From the NCBI RefSeq assembly GCF_019801015.1, contig NZ_JAHVJZ010000001.1, positions 248,001-312,000 of the forward strand: a DNA stretch of 64,000 nucleotides, written 5' to 3'. The notes under the pieces were generated by a model. It searched no databases. It had not been told where the DNA came from and saw only the letters and a list, made by a program, of their open reading frames with translations. The stretch is from Marinobacter nauticus (GTDB lineage Bacteria; Pseudomonadota; Gammaproteobacteria; Enterobacterales; Shewanellaceae). A program made the translations under genes and the position numbers. Numbering within the stretch: the stretch's first letter is position 1; every line of letters starts with the position of its first letter. Positions 8,772 through 17,940 of the stretch are shown here, in pieces.

Positions 8772-9670
8772 CAGACGCTGCCATCTGCGCCCGCGATCTG
8801 CGCAAATCCTACCGCAACCATCAGGCCCTGAAAGGGGTCAGCTTTGAACTGGCTCCGGGCCGGATGATGGCCCTGCTGGGCCACAACGGGGCGGGAAAGA
8901 CCACCCTGATGAAACTGATCCTCGGCCTGATCAAGCCCGATTCCGGCACCCTCAACGTATTGGGTTTTACGCCGTCTGACCCGCAGGAGCGCCAGAAGAT
9001 GGCCATCGGCTATCTGCCGGAGCAGGTCAGCCTCTATCCGCAACTGACCGGCGAGGAGCTGCTGACCTACTTTGCCGACCTGCGTGGCGTCGACCGCCGC
9101 CGGGTTGGCGAACTGTTGGCGGAGCTCAACCTGGCACCGTTTGCCTGCCGTCCGGTCGGCCAGTACTCCAAAGGGATGCGTCAACGCCTCGGGCTGGCTC
9201 AGGCGTTGTTGGGCGAGCCGCGCCTGCTGTTGATGGATGAACCGACCGTGGGGCTGGACCCCAACTCCTCCGCCTACCTTTACCACTGCCTCAATCAGCA
9301 GGTGGCGAGGGGGTGTGCGGTGGTGGTGTGTACCCATGAGCTGACGCTGATTGAGCCGCACTTCCATCAGGCGTTGATCATGGCGCAAGGGCAGGTGATG
9401 GCCTCCGGCGACCTGGCCACCCTGCGCAAAGCCGCCGGCCTGAAAACCCGGATTGCCGTGGCCGATGTCAACGAGCGGATCTTCCGTGACGACCAGCTTG
9501 CGCCGCACTGGGATGACGCCAGTCAGAGTCTGTGGGTGACCCCTGACCAGAAAACCGGCACCATCGCCCGTCTCACCGGCGTCCATGGGATGCTCGACTT
9601 CACCGTCAGTGCACCCAGCCTGACCGAGGTCTACCACCATCATCAATCCCGATTGGGGGCACTACTATGA
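8768..9670 (+). CDS. nosF: NosF-like ABC transporter ATP-binding protein
   Basis: 300-residue cytoplasmic ATPase. Walker A is GHNGAGKTT (38-46), the signature is YSKGMRQRLGLAQALL, and Walker B is LLLMDEPTVGLDP. It pairs with the downstream NosY-like permease, which overlaps it by four bases, and with NosD. In the nos system this complex is required for sulfur or copper supply to the periplasmic enzyme; here the client is inferred to be SirA. Confidence 0.92.
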   Translation: MTDAAICARDLRKSYRNHQALKGVSFELAPGRMMALLGHNGAGKTTLMKLILGLIKPDSGTLNVLGFTPSDPQERQKMAIGYLPEQVSLYPQLTGEELLTYFADLRGVDRRRVGELLAELNLAPFACRPVGQYSKGMRQRLGLAQALLGEPRLLLMDEPTVGLDPNSSAYLYHCLNQQVARGCAVVVCTHELTLIEPHFHQALIMAQGQVMASGDLATLRKAAGLKTRIAVADVNERIFRDDQLAPHWDDASQSLWVTPDQKTGTIARLTGVHGMLDFTVSAPSLTEVYHHHQSRLGALL

Positions 9671-10479
9671 ACCCGACACTGGTGATCGCCCGTAAGGCGT
9701 TTCTGGATGGTCTGCGCAATCGCTGGCTGCTGAGTCTGAGCACCAGCTTCTTTGCTTTGTCACTGGTGCTGGCGCTGTTTGGCTCAGCCGCCAGTGGCAC
9801 GCTGGCACTCGGCCCCTGGCAGGACAGCCTGTCGGCGTTGGCAACGCTGGCTGCGGTGCTGATTCCGCTGATCGCCATTCAGCTCTCCTACGACAGTTTT
9901 GTTGGTGAACGGGAGGACGGCACGCTGCTGCTGATGCTGTCTTATCCGCTTGGACGCAAACATATTCTGTTGGGTAAATTTCTGGGGCAGGGCGGGATCC
10001 TGGCGCTGACGGCGCTGTTGGGTTTCGGACTGACCGGCCTTATCGTGTTTGCCTTCTCCAGTGAGCGGGAAGGGTTGCTGTTGGGCTACCTGGGCTTTAT
10101 CGCTACCGCGGTACTGCTGGGGTGGATCTTTATCGCGCTGGGTTACTGCGTCAGCCTGACGGCTGCCAGTAAAGGCCGTGCCGCGGCCAAGCTGTTTGCG
10201 CTCTGGTTCTTCTTCGTGCTGCTCTACGATTTGGTGCTTCTGGGGCTGTTGGTGGGCCAGTGGGGTGGCATCTGGGTGCGGGGCCTGATTCTGATGAACC
10301 CGGTGGATCTGTTCCGTCTGACCAACCTGATGGCGATAGGCCACGACTCCGTTTCTGGTGTGATGTCGTTGTTCCGGGAAGCCGCTCTGGGGCCCGGCCT
10401 GATGGTGCTTGTGATGCTGGTCTGGCTGGGTTTGCTGCTGTGGCGTTGTCACCGTCGTCTTGCGCGTTTAACGCTCTAA
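9667..10479 (+). CDS. nosY: NosY-like ABC transporter permease
   Basis: 270-residue membrane protein of the ABC-2 type with six predicted helices and the family motif FVGEREDGTLLLMLSYPLGR, followed by the conserved region RKHILLGKFLG. It is the membrane partner of NosF. Start ATG 9667 overlaps the nosF stop. The C-terminus ends in an arginine-rich stretch. This closes the nosLDFY block, and a 132-base gap follows. Confidence 0.9.
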   Translation: MNPTLVIARKAFLDGLRNRWLLSLSTSFFALSLVLALFGSAASGTLALGPWQDSLSALATLAAVLIPLIAIQLSYDSFVGEREDGTLLLMLSYPLGRKHILLGKFLGQGGILALTALLGFGLTGLIVFAFSSEREGLLLGYLGFIATAVLLGWIFIALGYCVSLTAASKGRAAAKLFALWFFFVLLYDLVLLGLLVGQWGGIWVRGLILMNPVDLFRLTNLMAIGHDSVSGVMSLFREAALGPGLMVLVMLVWLGLLLWRCHRRLARLTL

Positions 10480-10611
10480 AGTGACGGTGATCCCGAAACG
10501 TGCCACAGAACCGGTTTTGGCCTGAACTTTAACAAGGTGAGCTGGGTCATATTCGACGAAAGCGCACTGCTCTAAGATAAGTACCAATTTGAAATGGAAG
10601 TGAGGTGGCCT

Positions 10612-11142
10612 TTGAGCAAAACCCTGCTGATTTACGCCAGCCAGTTTGGCCAAACCCACAAGATTTGCCAGCGCATTGCCGAGCATCTGCAAAGCGAAGG
10701 GGAGAGTGTGGAGATGAGGCCCCTGGCCGAGGCGCCTCAAGCCCTGGATGGGTACGACAAAGTGCTGCTGGCCTGCAGCATCTACCACGGTAAGTACCGC
10801 CCGGAGCTGTACCAGTGGATCGCGGCTCACCAAAGCGAGCTGGACGCCATGCCGAACGCGTTTTTCTCGGTTAACCTGGTGGCGCGCAAGCCTCATAAGA
10901 ACACACCGGACACCAACCCCTACGTCCGTCAGTTCCTGCAGAAAACGCCCTGGCAACCCAAACTGCTTGGCGTGTTTGGCGGGGTAATCAATTACCAGCG
11001 TTACAACTGGTTTGATCGCAACATCATCCGCTTCATCATGTGGCTGACCAAAGGACCGACCGATCCGAACAGCCACATTGAGTACACTCAGTGGGATCGG
11101 GTGGACCAGTTCGCCACTGAGTTTGCCGGACTGCGCCCATGA
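10612..11142 (+). CDS. hemG: Menaquinone-dependent protoporphyrinogen IX oxidase (HemG-type flavodoxin)
   Basis: 176-residue flavodoxin-fold protein. HemG enzymes oxidise protoporphyrinogen IX to protoporphyrin IX, passing electrons to menaquinone, one step before heme. The FMN phosphate loop is YASQFGQTHK near the N-terminus, and the middle (ACSIYHGKYRPELYQWI) and the stretch FGGVINYQRYNWFDR are characteristic. I place the start at TTG 10612, because GAGGTGG lies just upstream and homologues begin directly at MKTLIL-like sequence; ATG 10594 is possible but lacks a good ribosome site. Its position behind a heme-rich respiratory cluster fits extra heme demand. Confidence 0.82.
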   Translation: MSKTLLIYASQFGQTHKICQRIAEHLQSEGESVEMRPLAEAPQALDGYDKVLLACSIYHGKYRPELYQWIAAHQSELDAMPNAFFSVNLVARKPHKNTPDTNPYVRQFLQKTPWQPKLLGVFGGVINYQRYNWFDRNIIRFIMWLTKGPTDPNSHIEYTQWDRVDQFATEFAGLRP

Positions 11143-11645
11143 ACCGAATCGAGCCCTGGTTACACCGCCTGGTGATTGTCGGCGTGATTTGGCTGTTTGC
11201 CACTGCCGGTTGGGTCAGGATGGCAAATCGAATCCCGCCGTCAGCCTCGGCGTGGGATTGGGCTCATATTGTGGTGGGGGCGCTCACCACCGTACTGGGG
11301 ATCTGGTTTCTGCGTCACTGCTGCCGTCATGGCCAGTGGCGCCAGTATTTTCCCTATCTGGTTGGCGATCTGAAGCCTACCCTGAACGACCTCACCGGTC
11401 TGTTTAAAGGGCGATTGCCCCGGGCCGGCGGCAGCGGTTTACTGCCCCTGATTGAAGGCGTCGGTTTACTGCTGCTGTTGGCGGTCGGCGTGACCGGCAT
11501 TGGCTGGCTGGTGACCGAAGGCAGCAGCGATGCCTTGTTTTGGCGCAAGCAGCACCTGATGTTTGCCAGCGGGCTGTTTGGATTCCTGGTGGTGCACGCC
11601 ATCGCCGCGCTGATCTCCGTTGTCGACCTGATCCGGGACGCCTGA
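11139..11645 (+). CDS. Cytochrome b561-like integral membrane protein
   Basis: 168-residue protein with four hydrophobic segments (about 10-24, 40-60, 105-127 and 138-164) and histidines near the membrane faces (H9, H43, H60, the QHLMFASGLFGFLVVHA region) that could ligate b hemes. The pattern resembles small cytochrome b561/Ni-Fe hydrogenase b-type subunits. It overlaps the hemG-like gene by four bases, so the two are co-translated. A quinone-reactive role beside a menaquinone-linked HemG would make sense but is inference. Family assignment is moderate. Confidence 0.6.
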   Translation: MNRIEPWLHRLVIVGVIWLFATAGWVRMANRIPPSASAWDWAHIVVGALTTVLGIWFLRHCCRHGQWRQYFPYLVGDLKPTLNDLTGLFKGRLPRAGGSGLLPLIEGVGLLLLLAVGVTGIGWLVTEGSSDALFWRKQHLMFASGLFGFLVVHAIAALISVVDLIRDA

Positions 11646-11668
11646 GCCCGTCATTTTGCGCAACCGTT

Positions 11669-11700
11669 AACGCCGGGCACTGTCCCGGCGTTGTTGTTGT
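11669..11700 (+). terminator. Intrinsic terminator
   Basis: 9-bp stem AACGCCGGG / CCCGGCGTT with a 6-base loop, followed by GTTGTTGT. It ends the hemG/cytochrome b unit. Confidence 0.75.
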
Positions 11701-11791
11701 AAAACTCTGTAAAAATTCAACGAAACCTGTTGAGACCGCTTTTCATTCCGCTCTAGACTCGCCGTGATCCAAGTCAAATGAGAGGGACATT

Positions 11792-12175
11792 ATGCGAATT
11801 CAGGCTCTGTTGTTAACCGCTGCTCTTGGCCTGAGCGGCTGTTTTGGAGCGTCCGAACCGGTCAACCAAGGTGTGGTGGATCTGCAACGCACCATGAAGG
11901 CCATGGGCAAGGAGTGGAAAGCCATTAACGGCTCCGACGATCCTGCGGTGATCGCCACTCACCTGGCCAACCTGCACCAACTGTCATCCGACGCCAGCCG
12001 TGCCATGGTACGCAAAGGGGCTCAGCCCGACTATGAAGCGGCCATGTGGGAGTTTCTGGTTATGGTGGAAGGGATCCAGGCCACCATCGCTGCAGGCGAT
12101 GCGGATAACCTGCCGGCTCAAATCAAGGCACTGGACGATCTGCGTAAGACCCATCACAACGCGTTCAAGCCCTGA
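11792..12175 (+). CDS. Cytochrome b562-like lipoprotein
   Basis: 127-residue predicted lipoprotein (lipobox LSGC, C17) followed by a four-helix bundle of the cytochrome b562 type. Aligning by eye, VDLQRTMKAMGKEWKAI matches the first helix of E. coli b562, placing axial methionine at M35, and RKTHHNAFK matches its C-terminal end, placing axial histidine at H122. It is a periplasmic one-heme electron carrier, anchored here to a membrane. It is monocistronic between two terminators. A box GTGATCCAAGTCAA at 11764-11777 resembles an FNR/EtrA site. Confidence 0.75.
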   Translation: MRIQALLLTAALGLSGCFGASEPVNQGVVDLQRTMKAMGKEWKAINGSDDPAVIATHLANLHQLSSDASRAMVRKGAQPDYEAAMWEFLVMVEGIQATIAAGDADNLPAQIKALDDLRKTHHNAFKP

Positions 12176-12272
12176 AACCGAAGCAAAGTTGGCCATTCGA
12201 CTTCCGCATAGATCACCCGAGGTGGGTCAATATGTTAGAGTCTGAACCATCGACCTAAAGGGGATTACAACC

Positions 12273-12749
12273 GTGTCTAAAATTGTTCTGATTGTCGTCG
12301 TGCTGGCGCTGGTGGGCCTGTTCCTGCAACGCTCTTACTCCAATAAGAAAGTGGCGTCAGAGAACGTCGGAATTGGCGAAACCTTCCTGGCGGAAAACGC
12401 CAAGGCTGAGGGCGTTGAAACCACCGCATCCGGCCTGCAGTACCTGGTGCTGGAGAAGGGCGAAGGCACGGTGCACCCGGGCCCGACCGATAAGGTAAAA
12501 GTGCATTATCACGGTACCCTGATCAACGGTAACGTGTTTGACAGTTCAGTCGAGCGTGGTGAGCCGATCAGCTTTGGTCTGAACCAGGTGGTCAAGGGCT
12601 GGACCGAGGGTCTGCAACTGATGACCGTCGGCGATAAGTTCCGACTGTTTATTCCGGCCAACCTGGCCTACGGTAACCGCGGTGTGGGCAGTATCCCTGC
12701 CGGCTCGGTTCTGATTTTTGATGTTGAGCTGCTGGGCATTAACCAGTAA
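12273..12749 (+). CDS. Membrane-anchored FKBP-type peptidyl-prolyl isomerase
   Basis: 158-residue protein with one N-terminal membrane anchor (residues 3-19) and a single FKBP domain (VKVHYHGTLINGNVFDSS, VVKGWTEGLQLM, IPAGSVLIFDVELL). The start is GTG 12273 behind AAAGGGG. It lacks the dimerisation domain of the FkpA-like protein near sirA, so it is a distinct paralogue. A strong terminator follows. A role in folding periplasmic proteins is expected. Confidence 0.88.
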   Translation: MSKIVLIVVVLALVGLFLQRSYSNKKVASENVGIGETFLAENAKAEGVETTASGLQYLVLEKGEGTVHPGPTDKVKVHYHGTLINGNVFDSSVERGEPISFGLNQVVKGWTEGLQLMTVGDKFRLFIPANLAYGNRGVGSIPAGSVLIFDVELLGINQ

Positions 12750-12765
12750 CGCCGATCTATTTTAG

Positions 12766-12793
12766 AAAAGGGGCCCTTGGGCCTCTTTTTTTT
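12766..12793 (+). terminator. Intrinsic terminator
   Basis: GC stem GGGGCCC / GGGCCTC with flanking A and T tracts (AAAA before, TTTTTTTT after), 17 bases after the FKBP stop codon. Confidence 0.85.
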
Positions 12794-13664
12794 GGGGCTT
12801 AATCGGCCGGAGAGCATGGTGGGCGGTTATTGTGCGTCCATTTTCCCTTTTGGATACATTGCACTTACAAGAAACGCCGCTCAGTCACTTGGCCAAACGA
12901 ATTGAGTGGCTACAATGAAATTGACTCTCCCAATGAGTCTTGTTGTAAGAACGTTGTACCAAACCATGCAGTCAATAACTTGTGAAGTTTATTTTGATTA
13001 AGCCGTATCGAAGTCAAGTTATACAATAACCCATGTCATTGTTGCTCCTGACAACAATTCGTCGTAACAAACTGCAAGTCAATATGCGGTGTGTGGTTGA
13101 AAGTGGGTAGGGTGGTTAACCGGTGTCCCCCAGCACCCAACTGAAGCCCAACCCTCCTGGTCCAAGAGTCCTCTGGCACCGAAAGGTGCCTTTTTTTTGC
13201 CCTGACTTTGGCATTTTCCCTGTGCCCGTACCTAAGCCAACCATAAAAGCCATCCCTGTTCTGGTGGTGCTGGCGCACGTGTCGCCGGGCTCCGCTGTCC
13301 GGTTATCCCCGGTGTTTTCGCTGCTCAGGCGAGGGGGCACGTGATGTGGGCTTTCCGACAGCGGGGTGGTCTGCGAATCCACGGGCGTCATCGCATTACG
13401 GCGGCCGTTATTTTCTTCAGCCCAACAGAACTTCACATCGGGCTGGGATATAAATCGGTGCCCGGTATAAAGATTTAATGATCATGTCGAGCCACATTTT
13501 TGTGCCAGCCAATCAGAGTTGGTAATACCTGACGTACTGATTAAAGAACAAGAAAAAAGAAATGTGGCGCGCTTTGTTGGATTTTCTGGCAATCTGGATT
13601 TCTGTGAGCATCAGATTTTATCACTGAACCTCTGTCAAACCTTAGGTTATTTTGGAGCCATGTT
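12794..13664. other. Long non-coding stretch with an isolated terminator
   Basis: About 870 bases with no ORF showing protein-like sequence, and with more A+T than the flanks. It contains direct near-repeats of AAGTCAAGT/GCAAGTCAAT type, a GGTGT...AGCACC imperfect hairpin near 13120-13137, and one perfect intrinsic terminator at 13175-13198 that has no gene in front of it. The stretch from about 13050 to 13198 is the part most likely to be transcribed. Confidence 0.5.
13175..13198 (+). terminator. Orphan intrinsic terminator, possible end of a small RNA
   Basis: GGCACC-GAAA-GGTGCC followed by eight T residues. The nearest upstream plus-strand gene already has its own terminator 380 bases earlier, so this hairpin probably ends a separate short transcript. 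Confidence 0.8.
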
Positions 13665-14102
13665 ATGTATCGGGTCACCTTTTATGTTGAAGGCCGCAAT
13701 CGCCGTACCAATTATCAGTCGGAAAAAGCCGCCAGACGAGGCATTGTGCGATGGCTGAATAAGCACCACCAGGCTACCGATGTGCACGCGATTCTGTATG
13801 GCCCGGATGGTACGCCAGAGATGTTTCGCGATGTCGCGGAGCTGGGCCATATCGACACGCCCAAAGCGCCGGACTTCTACCAGAGCCAGGCGTGGCTGAG
13901 AGTGCGTGTTGATGCATTGGCAAACGCCAAAGGGTGCTGCGTCCTGTGCGGTGCCCGGGCTTCCGAAGGCGTTGCACTTCATGTGGACCACATCAAACCA
14001 CGCTCAACCCATCCGGAGTTGGAGCTCGACCCGGACAACCTGCAGGTGTTGTGCGGTCCGTGTAACCTGGGTAAGTCGAACCGTTACAGTGAACGGTGGT
14101 AG
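13665..14102 (+). CDS. Solitary HNH endonuclease domain protein
   Basis: 145-residue protein. The N-terminal 60 residues look like a small substrate-contact region (YRVTFYVEGRNRRTNY). The HNH nuclease follows: zinc cysteines C92-V-L-C95 and C130-G-P-C133, catalytic HVDH (106-109), DPDNLQ, and the final CNLGKSN. GGAG is seven bases before the ATG. There is no intein, intron, terminase or restriction partner next to it. Such stand-alone HNH proteins are often mobile or phage-derived, and the A+T-richer flank would agree. The target is unknown. Confidence 0.85.
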   Translation: MYRVTFYVEGRNRRTNYQSEKAARRGIVRWLNKHHQATDVHAILYGPDGTPEMFRDVAELGHIDTPKAPDFYQSQAWLRVRVDALANAKGCCVLCGARASEGVALHVDHIKPRSTHPELELDPDNLQVLCGPCNLGKSNRYSERW

Positions 14103-14196
14103 TCCGTCACGATCAGGGCAAAAATGCCACTGTCACATGAGACAGTCACCGGTATTACCCGCTGGTTTTTCCGTGCGACCGGCTTTAGAGCGTGAA

Positions 14197-14219
14197 AAGG
14201 GAGGCCTGAGGCCTCCTTT
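14197..14219. terminator. Bidirectional terminator between HNH gene and efflux gene
   Basis: 10-bp stem AAGGGAGGCC / GGCCTCCTTT with a 3-base loop, lying between convergent genes; T tracts occur on both strands. Confidence 0.75.
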
Positions 14220-14224
14220 GCGGT

Positions 14225-14884
14225 TTACCGCACTGAGCTTTCGGTGCTGCTGCAAGCACTTTGCGGCAAGGCTCTGGAAGTTTGCCGCTCCTGAATCGCC
14301 AGCTTCAGGATCTGCCAGGAGGAGGAGAGGAACAGCGCCGACAGCACAAAGGCCACGGCCAGGTCCGGCCAGGCTGAACTGCTGGCCCACACCCCGGAGG
14401 CGGCAGCCACCACCACCAGATTCCCAATGGCGTCATTGCGACTGCAGAGCCAGACCGATCGGACATTGGCATCACCATCCTTGTAGCGGGCCAGCAACAG
14501 CACACTGGCCAGATTGGCGATGAAGGCGGCGATGGCGATGCTGCCCATGGTGTAGGGATCCGGTGCATTCAGCACAAACACCCTGTAGAGGGTGGAGCCC
14601 ATGACCCAAAGTGACATCAGCAGCAGACTCACCCCTTTAAACATCGCCACATTGGCCCTCACACTCAGTGCCTTGCCGATGGCCCAGAGGCTGATGCCAT
14701 AGGTGAGGGTATCGCCGAGAAAATCCAGAGCATCGGCTTGCAGGGCCTGGGATTGGGCACCGATGCCGGCAACCATCTCCACCAGAAACATCACGCCGTT
14801 GATGGCGATGATCAGCCAGAGGATCCGTCGGTATTGGGCACTGGCCCCGTCAAATTGCGCGTTGTGATTGCAGCATCCAGCCAT
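14225..14884 (-). CDS. Cation diffusion facilitator-type metal efflux protein
   Basis: 219-residue membrane protein with about six helices. Metal-site residues typical of the CDF family are visible: D51-A-L-D54-F-L-G-D58 in helix 2 and NDAIGN in helix 5. The N-terminus MAGCCNHN offers cysteines and a histidine. It is shorter than most CDF proteins (about 300), because the C-terminal cytoplasmic domain is missing. It is divergent from a MerR regulator and its promoter contains the regulator's operator, so it is probably induced by a soft or transition metal such as zinc, cadmium or lead. The metal cannot be read from the sequence. Confidence 0.85.
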   Translation of the reverse strand: MAGCCNHNAQFDGASAQYRRILWLIIAINGVMFLVEMVAGIGAQSQALQADALDFLGDTLTYGISLWAIGKALSVRANVAMFKGVSLLLMSLWVMGSTLYRVFVLNAPDPYTMGSIAIAAFIANLASVLLLARYKDGDANVRSVWLCSRNDAIGNLVVVAAASGVWASSSAWPDLAVAFVLSALFLSSSWQILKLAIQERQTSRALPQSACSSTESSVR

Positions 14885-14918
14885 AACTTGGCACTCCCAT
14901 TCTTTAGCGGATGGGGGT

Positions 14919-14949
14919 ACTGTAAAAGCTCTAGTAACTAGAGCTTCAA
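14919..14949 (-). promoter_or_regulatory. MerR-type promoter/operator of the efflux gene
   Basis: Reading the minus strand, TTGAAG (14949-14944) and TACAGT (14924-14919) are separated by 19 bases, the over-long spacer typical of MerR-activated promoters. A perfect 10-bp dyad, AAGCTCTAGT-A-ACTAGAGCTT (14926-14946), occupies the spacer. Confidence 0.85.
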
Positions 14950-14976
14950 GTGCTTTTTCACAACAAGGAGTCGGGA

Positions 14977-15402
14977 ATGGCGTTCAGCTATGGCATTGGC
15001 AAACTGGCAAAACTGACGGACACCAAGGTGCCGACGATTCGCTATTACGAGCAGATTGGCCTGCTGCCGGAACCGCCCCGTAACGCGGGTAATCAACGCC
15101 GTTATCTGCCGGCTCATCTGCAGCGGCTCCGTTTTATCCGCCACTGCCGCCAGTTGGGGTTTCACCTTGAAGACATCACCAGTTTGCTGGCGTTGCAGGA
15201 ACGACAGGCCGATCACGATGTGCAGCAGATTGCCCGCGCCCACCTTGAAGCGGTGAGAGAAAAACGTGTGCGGCTTGAGAAGCTGGAGCAGGCGCTGGGT
15301 GACCTGGTTTCCTGCTGCCAGAGCGGTGAGCCACATCAATGCCGAATTCTGGAGGTGTTGGGCGATCACCACCTCTGCGGGCACGACCATGAGCCGGTAT
15401 GA
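14977..15402 (+). CDS. MerR-family metal-responsive transcriptional regulator
   Basis: 141-residue regulator. The winged helix-turn-helix is at the N-terminus (YGIGKLAKLTDTKVPTIRYY, then EQIGLLPEP), followed by a dimerisation helix. The C-terminus carries metal-ligand candidates (SCCQSGEPHQC and HHLCGHDHEP), as in ZntR/CadR/PbrR-like proteins. ATG 14977 has AAGGAG seven bases upstream. It should bind the dyad at 14926-14946 and switch on the divergent CDF gene when metal is bound. Confidence 0.9.
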   Translation: MAFSYGIGKLAKLTDTKVPTIRYYEQIGLLPEPPRNAGNQRRYLPAHLQRLRFIRHCRQLGFHLEDITSLLALQERQADHDVQQIARAHLEAVREKRVRLEKLEQALGDLVSCCQSGEPHQCRILEVLGDHHLCGHDHEPV

Positions 15403-15423
15403 GCCATGCCGGTTCTAGCCATA

Positions 15424-15453
15424 AAAAAACCACCGCACTGGCGGTGGTTTTTT
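15424..15453. terminator. Bidirectional terminator between merR and katG
   Basis: AAAAAACCACCGC / GCGGTGGTTTTTT with an ACTG loop, serving convergent genes. Confidence 0.9.
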
Positions 15454-15470
15454 GTTAAGGAGGCCGGGAA

Positions 15471-17786
<2,316 letters not shown>

Positions 17787-17906
17787 TCAAAAAAGAAGAG
17801 GATTTGTGATGGCGTGCGTCTGTACGGCTGCGGTGTGAGCCAGAACCGGCTTTTTTGTCGCCAGGGGAGGGGGACGAGCGAAAACGCCTGCTGCGATCTC
17901 TGAGAA

Positions 17907-17929
17907 ACGGGGGCCGAAGCCCCCGTTTT
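17907..17929. terminator. Terminator downstream of the alkylsulfatase gene
   Basis: 8-bp stem ACGGGGGC / GCCCCCGT with a CGAA tetraloop and T tracts on both sides, 12 bases beyond the stop codon of the minus-strand sulfatase gene. Confidence 0.85.
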
Positions 17930-17940
17930 GCCGTTATTCA

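Noticed and set aside
13123-13344. 73-codon frame across the orphan terminator
   Set aside because: It reads through a perfect terminator, has a proline-rich translation with no motif, and has no ribosome binding site.
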